Shown here piece after piece: positions 55,026-64,000 of a DNA stretch of 64,000 nucleotides. The notes under the pieces are model-generated. The model did no database searches, was not told the DNA's origin, and saw nothing but the letters and a program-made list of their open reading frames with translations. The DNA comes from Hippophae tibetana (lineage: Eukaryota > Streptophyta > Magnoliopsida > Rosales > Elaeagnaceae). The stretch is taken from the NCBI GenBank assembly GCA_037013495.1, contig CM072808.1, forward strand, positions 8,781,319 to 8,845,318. The letters run 5' to 3'. Each line of letters begins with the position of its first letter. Within the stretch, counting starts at the first letter, position 1. A program made the translations under genes and the position numbers.

Positions 55026-58000
55026 GTAAGTCTTATCTTTTCTTCCTGATTTATTCCACTCCAATCATGCATTTTAGTAATTCTCTGAGTGTATTTCTAA
55101 TTAGCTAACAGGTAAGATATATGAAAGCGTTTTTAGTGTTTATGAAATTAATTTGCCTTGTCTTTCTTTCTAGAAAAACCAAGTGCTGTTCTTTTAATCA
55201 AATTGCACTTTTTTCTTTTATTGAGAGCGAATATTTTTCTAGCATATATAATTATATTTTAGAGTTAAAACGTGTATTATTTTTCATTTTGGTTATAACT
55301 ACGTTTTATAAATACTAGTTATAAGAAAGTGTGTTGCACGTGAGGATACACATATGTGAATGAATGAAAACCTATTTTAATTCACAAAAATTTATTTGCA
55401 GCACCACATGGAATATATTGATTCATGGACAAATATTATGTATTTAAATTACACATTATTTCAACTAGTGATATATAGCTATATATTCTTGTTGAATACT
55501 TGAGTTTTCCGGCCATATAACACAAAATGTAACATTGTAAAAAAAATTAAAAAAAATTAATAACTAATTGCAATAGGTAGAGAAAATATGTAACATATTA
55601 TGAAAATTGGAAGTGTTCGTATTTTTTAGAGAGAAAATGAAATAAAATTTTTGGTCCTAAATTTGCTAGACTAAATCAACGCAATAGAGGAGAGTTGTCA
55701 ATGTATGAAAAGGTACACATCAATTTCAATTTATAGGCTAACAATAAACTAAATAAAAACACTACAACAAATATATTACCTAGATGGAAAAATAAAAAAT
55801 TTAGTCTTACTTGCATTCATTTATTGGTAGTCATAATCAGCAATGATCTATAATGCAAATTGTATAATTTGTCATTAATTTTTATTGGCTAAATAAAAAG
55901 GTGATTTCTATATTTTTAACAACAAATAAAATACTTCAATTTGCATTAAGAAATTATAATTATCTTTAAATTTCATAAGATTAACATATTAAGATTAAGA
56001 ATAAAAAATTTCTCATAATTAAACAGCAATAACAAAAACTTGTATCCTAATAATCTATGAAACAACCAAACAACTATAGTAAATGCCATTATCCAAAGAT
56101 AATACTGAACAACTAAACTCATTACACTTCAATCCCTTTGATAAATTCAGCTTTATTCAATAAAGTTAAAAGTTTGAGAAATTATAGAATCACCACCAAT
56201 AGTAATAATGTTCAATAATTTTTGCAACATTAAAATTTATCATCTAATTGACTGAAGCTTTATTTTTCGCTCAAAATTTATAAATGTCACATTTATCAAC
56301 ATAACTATATATTTAAATGCACGCCTACATGTGGAATCCTAATAGGCCAATGGGTCTCCGATAAGTGCAATGGAGTTCCAATCCAAAAGGTTAACCTTAT
56401 TGAGAGAAGTAACTCAAGAACTTATATACCCATTTGGATTGTTTATCTTTTCAATGTGGGACTCTTGTTTGCTTTTACTCTAACAATCCCTCCCTTAAAT
56501 GAGTCACATATGTCTCTTCCTTTGAACCATATAGCCCTCACTTGAACTCAACATCACCTATTATTGCCAATGTGGTAAAGGAGTGATACCACATTCTCTG
56601 GCACAACCCTTAGGCCCACATTTCAAGATCACTACATGATGGATGGTGGCCATATCTCCAACATCTTGAGTGCTATTCCGACTTTACCCAATTCACTTGG
56701 ACGTTCCCTCTGCAGATTCTTTGCCTATTTCACTTGGGCCTGCTTTGTTTGATTAGGCTTATCACCTGTGTATAAAGGTCCAGAATTACCAAATAAAGCC
56801 CTTCTCTAGACATAGACCCCCACATAAGCTTGTGTGTATGTGTCGACAATTCTTCAACCTTGGTTTGATACCAATTTGTAGAAGCCCAACATGCTAACGG
56901 GACTCCCATAAGTGTTATGAGATTTTAATCCAAAAGTCAACCTTATTGAGAGGTTTAATCCAAGCACTTATATACCCCTTGGATTGTTTTATCTTTTCAA
57001 TGTGGAACCCTTGTTTGCTTTTACTCTAACATTTCACAAGACATCTAATTAAAACATAAAAGTGAGAATTACCAAGTTATGTATTAATATCTCAATACAT
57101 TTGATGTACGTAACATTTAGACTTAGAAGAAGAAAATGTGAGAAGTATTAAAATCATGTAGAAAATATTGGACTAGTTATGAAATTAAAAGTGCAAGTAA
57201 AAAGAGAGTGTCTATTTTTATAACTTTTTTTAATCATATTTAAGAGTTTTTTGATTTTCTCTTTTAATTCTGTAATAATAAAAATTATTATAATATTTAT
57301 GAATCTTTTGATTTTTTTTATTTAAATTTCCATTAAAAGAGAATCTATAGATTTTAAAGCTATTTATACGGTAAAGGGTAATTATTAATTTCATTAACTC
57401 TCATTTATAATTAATTATTTTAGTATTTTTTTGATTTTTTCCTTTTAATTCTCTTACTAAAAGATAATTAATACATATAATTATATATTTTTTACACTAA
57501 ATATAATTTAGAAGATAAATAAATTAAAATTAATATATAGTGGAATTAGATTATATGAAGGAAGAAATACATTGATAGTTGGAGTACACTTTACCAATTA
57601 ATTTTTAATATGTCATTTTTGTAGTTAGGATGTTCATTTTCATATTAATGCAAACTCTTTCATTTACAATAATTATAAAATAAATATAAATACCCTTTTG
57701 TGGCTAGTTTCAAAAATGTTAATTTTGACTATTTTTTGTGCACTCCCAAATCACGGTGATTTTATCTAAAATAGGACCTTTTGGACGGGGATTCTCAATT
57801 TAGAATCCGAATGTGAATTTTGGCAATTTAGCACTTATTTTTCAGGTCACTACATGTATAGTAATAATATATGGTATATAGTGGAACAAATTGTGTACAA
57901 ACAAACAAATAAAACCAACTACAACAGATCACCACCTTTTAACCAACTTAAAAGGCTTTAAATTGTTAAAATTCTTAAATGGGTTGATATCATCAAAAGG

Positions 58001-59656
58001 TGCCATGTAGATAAAAACACATTGTTGATGCGCTCTACAATTTGAACATCTATTTTAAACATAAATTCATGTCAGCTTTAAACACCCTATTTGGAAGACT
58101 TACTCATGCACCCCTAGTTTTGGGTACTACACATTGTGCATGCTCTCCAAATTTCTGTACACCTATTCTAAACAAATGTTTGTGTACCTTCTAATTTTGA
58201 GCATCTTATTTTGAATGCATGTAAGTTGTGGAGTGGGCTAGTAGTGACATTGGTGGCTAGTGCTCAATAAAAGGTTAAAAAAGAGGTTGGGAATTATCAA
58301 GTGTTGCAGGAGAGAGAGAGAAATAAAATTAAGTATACGAAAATGGGTAATACATTTAGTTTTTTTTTAAATAGAGTCAAGGATTAATTAATGGTCAGAA
58401 TAGAATAAAAAAGAAAAAAAGGTAGCTACTGAAGGTAAAGAAAAAGGATTACATTTGTGCGCCAGGTATATGTAAACTCGCTGGGTAGGCGGTGAACTTT
58501 TCTCTAAATATATTTATTTTCTTTAGATGCTAAACAGACCTGCTGTGTGCTCTTTTTCTTGATAAATAGAATATTTGTGAAAGTATGTAATGAGCTTTAC
58601 CAAAAGAAAATTATGCAATGAAAGTAGAGATTGTGTCAGATTGATAAGTGCATGACCAGCTTTTTGGTTGTTCACAAATGTGAATTGACATAATATTATT
58701 TTAGGACGTTGTTTAGAAGTCAAGAGATAGTCTCTAGTATAAAAGCACATCTTTTTTTACTTTTTCTTTCTCATTTTTATAAACGATCACTAAAGTCATA
58801 ATATGTCTTAATTGAAAACAACTCCCCAATTTTTTCCCAGTTAATATTTTGTATGGTCATAAAGAACATTTTGCATCTATAAATTTTGACTGCTACTTAT
58901 CTAAAAATCTGTTTAATGTCTGTCTGTGTGGAAAGCCAAACAACATTTCTTATGATAAATGATTGTGTAATGAATGCACTTGTTGGAACTTGGGATCAAG
59001 ATTGTGTTTGTGTCAAAAGTTTTCATTGCATTGGTATTTGTGTCTATAAGGTGAATAGGTGATTCATGTCAAGAGTGTCTCCCTTGTCCACAAGGTTGGA
59101 AATAGTGTGTGGCCATAAGAGTGGGAGATGTTCCATGTTAAGCTAAGTTACACTTGCTAATTATCATCTGAGATTCAAATTGGAGTGCACGTTTTGGCAT
59201 GTATCTGGTGTCAAAAGTGATTATTTTCCTCATTTTTTGTAAATTTTCATGTATTTGAAGAATTAAGTACCATACTCATAAGAGTATTAATGATATGTAT
59301 CATGGAGTGTTTGGTGTGAAGTCTCTGACCATAAGAGATACATGCGGGTCACATATACTAAGGCCACTTTTCCAATACATTTTCTTTGTTGTTAGTTTTT
59401 AACTTTTGGTGAGCAAACAAGTCCAGCGATTGTTGAGAATTGAGAAGTAAACCAGTTTTACATTTATAAAATACCAATGGGAGCATGGGTTTATAAGTGC
59501 ATGAGTCAACCCCACCCAATGAGTTAACCTTTTAGAGTGGGAGCTTATTGCCTTAGGGAAATATATGAGAGTTATTTAGCCTATAATATTGCTTGATAAG
59601 AAATTAATGGTTGAATAATGTTTACTTATGCTCTGAGTTGGTTTCATGTATTGCAG
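55026..59656 (+). other. Putative first intron (4.6 kb) with a TRIM insertion
   Basis: It begins GTAAGT and ends TTGCAG. It is AT-rich and holds a TRIM retroelement at 56,330-57,031. A GTTATTTAGCC-TAATATTGCTTGATAAG region with T-rich tract precedes the acceptor. Apart from the TRIM I see no gene in it. The intron is inferred from splice sites and the peptide logic, not from a transcript. Confidence 0.5.
56330..57031 (-). mobile_element. TRIM retroelement (702 bp)
   Basis: Two direct terminal repeats, 56,330-56,485 and 56,877-57,031 (about 155 bp), start TGTTAGAGTAAAAGC and end CTTCTACA or CCACA on the minus strand. Next to the right one, 56,873-56,862 reads TGGTATCAAACC, a tRNA-Met-type PBS. 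Next to the left one, AAGGGAGGGA (56,496-56,487) is a PPT. The ~390-bp interior has no coding capacity, the definition of a terminal-repeat retrotransposon in miniature. Flanks CTACA and TTTCA do not give a clean duplication. Confidence 0.8.
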
Positions 59657-59696
59657 ATGCAATTGCTGGTAGCATTTTGGATAAATATTTGAAAAG
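59657..59696 (+). CDS. Exon 2 (40 bp) of the probable thylakoid-lumen protein gene
   Basis: It lies between a TATTGCAG acceptor and an AAAAG|GTAGTG donor. In the phase left by exon 1 it reads AIAGSILDKYLK plus two bases of the next codon, with no stop. The reading supplies the AXA cleavage motif expected after exon 1's hydrophobic core. Exon 3 should begin with one base completing an Arg, Lys or Ser codon; none is recognisable before the copia element, so the rest of the gene lies outside the window or has been lost. Confidence 0.5.
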
Positions 59697-60077
59697 GTAG
59701 TGGCCTCAAAATACCTATTATCATTGATGTGTGGTGTGCTAGTAAGGACATTGTCTACATTGTCTATGTTTTAGAGATCTCCACATCGATACATATTGTC
59801 TGTGACAAAGTCAACAAAATGTCAATATTGAGAAAATATTATTAGAACATCATTTTATAATATAGATAATATCGATAAAATGTCATTTATGGTTAACTTT
59901 ATTTGAAAAAATAAGTTACCATTAAGTATCTTTATTTCGTTATATTTTTAGACCATATCTTTGAAATTAAAACTATTTTTAGTAAGATAAACAGACTCCG
60001 TGTTTTGCACAAGCGAAGCCAACACAGACACAAAGGACTACAAGACTTACGATTTGTACTAATCATCTTTCAAAAAT

Positions 60078-60790
60078 GAGTCAATAATATTTAACATAAT
60101 CTGAATAATTTTTAGTAAAATGAGCATAACTTTTTATTAAAAACTTGAAATCATAAATTGTAAAATTTGTTAGAAACTAGACTTAGAACTTTCTAATGGT
60201 ATTTGAAATGATTCATAATATTCTGTAAATTAGTACAATTTATATTTTAAAAACGAGTCAAAAATGTTTTGGCAAATCTGAATAATCATTAGTAAAATGA
60301 GCATAATTTTTTATAAAAAATGCAAAATCATAAATCGTAAAATTTATTAGAAACTAAACTTCTAGAACTTTCCAATAATATATGAAATGGTTCATAACTT
60401 TTTGTGAGTTAGTACAGTTTATATTTTAAAATTGAGTAAAAACCGTTCTACTAAATTTGAGCAATTATTAGTAAATGTGCATAATTTTCTATAGTAAACT
60501 CGAAATTACAAACTGTAAAATTTATTAAAAACTAGAGTTTTAGATATTTCTAATGATATATGAAATGAATCATAATATTTTGTGAACTATTACAGTTTAT
60601 ATTTCATAAATTTTCAATAGAATTTGAACAATATTCAATAAAATGAGCATAACTTATCTAGAAAACTCAATTGTAAAACATAATATTTCTTATAAAGTAT
60701 ACTATTTGATCTTTTCAATGATGTATGGATTTAATTATAAATTATTGTAAATTAATACAATTTAAATTTCAAAATTGAGTCAATGATCAT
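60078..60790. repeat. Satellite-like tandem array, four ~177-bp monomers
   Basis: Monomers begin at about 60,078, 60,255, 60,434 and 60,601, with a fifth start at 60,776 (GAGTCAA/GAGTAAA words). Each has TAGTAAAATGAGCATAA, AAAATTTATTAGAAACTA, ATATGAAATGATTCATAA and a TTAGTACAATTTATATTT block in order. Copies are well diverged, so the array is old. No coding capacity. Confidence 0.82.
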
Positions 60791-61037
60791 CTCTTTAATC
60801 TTAATTATGTGGTGTATATTTTTTGAGTTACTATTTGTCTTGAAATTTTATATTTATTAGAATATTCTAATATAAATTTAATTTAATTTTATCTTTTGTT
60901 TTATTTTTAAAAACTCAATTATTACTTTTTCTATTTATGAATTTGACTAATTTTAGCATTTCGTCTACTTTGTATTAGTAATTATATTTTGATAATTTTC
61001 TCTTTTGTTTTCTTATTTGTTAGCTTTTTAATATAAT

Positions 61038-61227
61038 GTCTTTGTTAAATAAGTTAGTGAATTGCTCATGAGTTCAAGTGAGCTAGGCTTTTATTTCTCT
61101 GATCTATTTCAAATGTATTTACAACATTATAAATAGGACTAAGAGTTAGACAAAAAGACCATTATTATAGCCTGTACACAACCATTAATCTAGGACTAAT
61201 TAAAGATAATATATCTGAAATTCTACA
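61038..61227 (-). repeat. 3' LTR of the right-hand copia element (left edge approximate)
   Basis: On the minus strand it starts TGTAGAATTTC just after the purine tract CTTGAGGGAG (61,237-61,228). The far end is estimated; no second LTR is in the window. Confidence 0.55.
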
Positions 61228-61237
61228 CTCCCTCAAG

Positions 61238-64000
61238 TTGGGCGATAGATATTAATTATTCCCAACTTGCAACTTAGTTCTTCAAAGATGGTTCAAGGTA
61301 ATGCTTTGGTAAAGATATTTGCAATTTGATGGCGAGTATATATATATATATATATATAGAGGAAGTCCACAATTTTGCCATCTAACTTCTCTTTAATGAA
61401 ATTATGATCAATTTCTACATGTTTGGTTTGGTCATGATGAACTTGGTTTCTTGCAATTCTTATTGCAACTTGATTGTTACAATGCATGCTAATAGGTATA
61501 GTAGTTGTGAAGTCCAGCTCATTGAGTAGTCTTCTTAACCACAATCTTTCACAAATCCCATGGGTCATAGCTCTGAATTCAATTTCTGCACTACTTCGAG
61601 CGACTATTGACTGTTTCTTACTTCGCTAAGTTACAAGATTTTTCCACACGAATGTACAGTACCCAATGGTAAATCTACGATCTACTATAGAGCCTGTCCA
61701 GTCAATATCTACAAAGACTTCAATTTTCCTGGTGGGATTCTCACTGAAGTATAATCCTTTTCCTGGTGTCATCATGAGATACCTAAATATACGATAGACC
61801 GCCTCCATGTGTTCTTCAGTGGGACTGCTCATAAATTGACTTACAACATTCACTAAAAAACCAATATTTGGTCTAGTGTGAGATAGGTAAATGAGTTTTC
61901 TCACTAATCTTTGATAACGACCTTTGTCCACAGGTGTACTGTTTTCTTTGATTCCGAGTTTTACCGTAGAGTCCATCGGAGTTTCTGTCGGTTTACACCC
62001 TATCATTCTAGTTTCTTTGAGAAAATCAAGTACACATTTCCTTTGAGATATAGATATGTCTTTCTTTGTTCAGGCTACTTCTATTCCTAGGAAATATTTG
62101 AGATTGCTTAGATCTTTGATCTCAAATTCTTTGGTTAGGAACTCCTTGAGTTTATTCATCTCAATTGTAGAATTACCTGTTAGAACAATATCATCTACGT
62201 ACACAATTAGGATAACTATTCTGTCATTGGAGAAATGCTTGACAAAGAGTGTGTGATCTGATTGGCATTGATTGTACACATATCTCTTCAGAACTTTAGA
62301 AAACCTATTGAATTAGGCACGTGGAGACTACTTCAATACATATAAGGATTTCTTAAGTTTGTAGACTCTATTGGTTGGAACAAGAGCTTCAATTCCAAGA
62401 GAAATGTCCATGTAGACTTCTTCGAGATCACCATTGAGGAATGAATTCTTGACATCTAATTGGTAGAGAGGATAATCCAAGTTAGATGCCAGGGAGAGAA
62501 GAACACGAACAGTGTTGAGCTTTACTATAGGTGCAAATGTTTCCTAATAGTGAATCCTATATGCTTGAGTGAATCCCTTACCCACTAGGCAATCCTTGAA
62601 TCTTTCTACACTGTCATCTGTTTTGTGTTTGATTGTAAAGATCCACTTACACCCAACGACTCGTTTTTCTGGTAGTAGTTCTGTGATCTTCCTAAGTCTT
62701 GTTTTTCTCTAAGGCACTGAGTTCTTCAAGAATACTCGTCTTCCATTCAGGTACCTAAAAAGCTTCATGAACGGAATTTGGAACCTATATTTGATCAAGG
62801 TTGTTGATAAATGCTTTATAACCTGGTGAGAGACTTTTATAGGAAACAAAGTTGTAGATGGAGTGGTTTGTACAAAATCTTGCACCTTTTCTTATAGCAA
62901 TTGACAAATTCAAATCATTAAGAGACAACTCAATAATAGAAGGTTCAATGATGTTACCTTGTGAATTGTAAAAGTGGCCTGTACTTGGGTTGGACTCTTA
63001 GACTAGCTTAATATATGTTTGGTTCTCCGTTCCCTCTTGAGTTCTTCTCCTTCTAGAGTAGAGAAGGTCACTGTATGGGACAAGAAAGTTTGAATTTGTT
63101 GGCAGAGAATTTGAGGGTTCATTGTGATTATTAAGAGCATTTGTTTGAGACATTGGGATATGATTTGAGATAGAATTTGTGGGAATTACTATTTTTTTGG
63201 ATAAAGGTGATGATTGAGTGGTAATTCTATTCCAAACCTGGTATTCATTGCTTATGTTCTCCCTTTGAATGTTAGGTTTGAGATAGTACGGACATTGTTC
63301 AAAGAAGTTGACATCCATTGTATTGTAGAACTATTTTGTGAAGGAGAGAAGCATTTGTATTCTTTCTGGTGTGATGAATACCCCAAGAATATGCATTTGA
63401 TGGCTCTGGGATCAAGTTTACCTCTATGATGTACATGGACATAAGCAGAACATTAGAATATTTTAAAGGGAATGTTGGACACGATTCTAGTGTATAGGTA
63501 TGACTCAAGTAAAGTACTCATAGGTGTTTTGAAAGTGAGGACATGAGAGGACATCCTATTGATAAGATAGGTAGCCGTAAGGACATGTTTCCCATAAATG
63601 TTTAGGGACATGAGTTGTGAACATGAGAGATCTCGCTACCTCGAGAAGATGCTTATTTTTCCTTTCAACCACCGTGTTTTGTTGAGGTGTGTCAACACAA
63701 GAGCCTAGATGGACAATCCCATGACTTAACACATAATCACTAAGAATTGAAGCAAAGTATTCCTTAGCATTGTCAGTTTTCAATACTTGGATTTTTGTTT
63801 GAAATTGGATTTGAATTATGGTATTGAAATTTTTAAAGATCTGACCTGTTTCTGATTTTTCTTTCACGAGAAATAACCAAGTGATTCGAGTATGATCATC
63901 TACAAAGGAAATGAACTGTGTCCCTGTTATGTTTTTGATTCGAGAAGGTCCCCAAATATCAGTGTAAATTAATGAGAAATGATGTGATTTTTTATGTAAA
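61238..64000 (-). pseudogene. Ty1/copia pol (integrase, RT, RNase H), broken, runs off the window
   Basis: On the minus strand from 64,000 leftward: integrase core with YTDIWGPSRI (near 63,950), KTDNAKEYF and VVERKNKHLLEVARSL, so all three catalytic residues are present. A GKLDPRAIKCIFLGYSSHQK block follows (about 63,350-63,430), then a variable linker (62,998-63,318), RT (about 62,690-62,070) with DVKNSFLNGDLEEVYMD, the SPRA-FNRF motif and YVDDIVLTG, and RNase H (62,006-61,293) ending IANIFTKALP. Frames shift near 63,560 and 63,320. Stops replace Gln in the HY-ETFAP and LK-SPRA motifs and Trp in SPRA-FNRF. Gag and the 5' LTR lie beyond 64,000. Confidence 0.9.
61337..61359. repeat. (TA)n microsatellite inside copia RNase H
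   Basis: About eleven TA repeats expand the coding sequence into an alternating Tyr/Ile run just before the HQIANIF motif. The frame is kept. Confidence 0.85.

Noticed and set aside
63299-63508. 69-residue minus-strand frame within the copia pol
   Set aside because: It is a shadow; the conserved copia motifs (GKLDPRAIKCIFLGYSS) are read in another frame over the same bases.

Overview
This is 64 kb of nuclear DNA from a flowering plant, probably a dicot. The evidence is strong AT-richness, plant lineages of Ty1/copia and Ty3/gypsy retrotransposons (a chromovirus with a C-terminal chromodomain, and Athila/Tat elements with their gag and 3'-UTR signatures), a plant L1-type LINE, Arabidopsis-type CCCTAAA repeats and one intron-containing gene for a chloroplast protein. 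The species cannot be named from the sequence. There are no bacterial operons, CRISPR arrays, rRNA genes or tRNA genes.

Layout. 0-1.3 kb: a copia reverse transcriptase (RT) fragment whose 3' part is repeated in reverse, forming a 298-bp-arm hairpin. 1.9-5.0 kb: a 5'-truncated chromovirus (minus strand). 5.2-7.8 kb: a decayed LINE split by a Harbinger/Tourist-like MITE that carries a telomere-like minisatellite. 7.8-8.4 kb: a fragment of an LTR family here called R. 10.2-18.0 kb: an internally deleted Athila/Tat element (gag, integrase tail, long 3' UTR, 3' LTR) with an R LTR nested in it. 18-20.3 kb: an Athila protease fragment and LTR debris. 21.1-24.9 kb: a 3.8-kb solo LTR with a perfect GTACT target duplication and an internal ~1,030-bp near-triplication. 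25-30 kb: no recognisable gene.

30.1-34.75 kb: a composite element in which outer 124-bp LTRs flank a copia gag-pol and a second LTR type that has a polypurine tract (PPT) on one side and a primer-binding site (PBS) on the other. 34.75-40.1 kb: Athila/Tat remains on the minus strand (R LTR, 3' UTR, gag-protease) and LTR fragments. 40.1-53.4 kb: a nest. Two relatives of an old gypsy family lie head-to-head as a long inverted repeat; the right LTR received a hAT-like MITE, and the right copy was later split by a full-length chromovirus (44,341-50,317). 54.8-59.7 kb: the first two exons of a probable nuclear gene for a thylakoid-lumen protein, with a TRIM element in its 4.6-kb first intron. 60.1-60.8 kb: four diverged ~177-bp satellite monomers. 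61.0-64.0 kb: the 3' part of a copia element (minus strand) that runs off the window.

Almost every transposon reading frame is broken, mostly by stops at conserved Trp, Gln or Arg codons that fit C-to-T or G-to-A changes. The clearest regulatory signals lie in LTR promoters: a perfect three-unit heat-shock element kept in all three chromovirus LTRs, G-boxes in all four U3-bearing R LTR copies, and paired TGACGTCA sites in the solo LTR. Edges given as approximate come from reading by eye; edges supported by target duplications, PBS or PPT are firmer.
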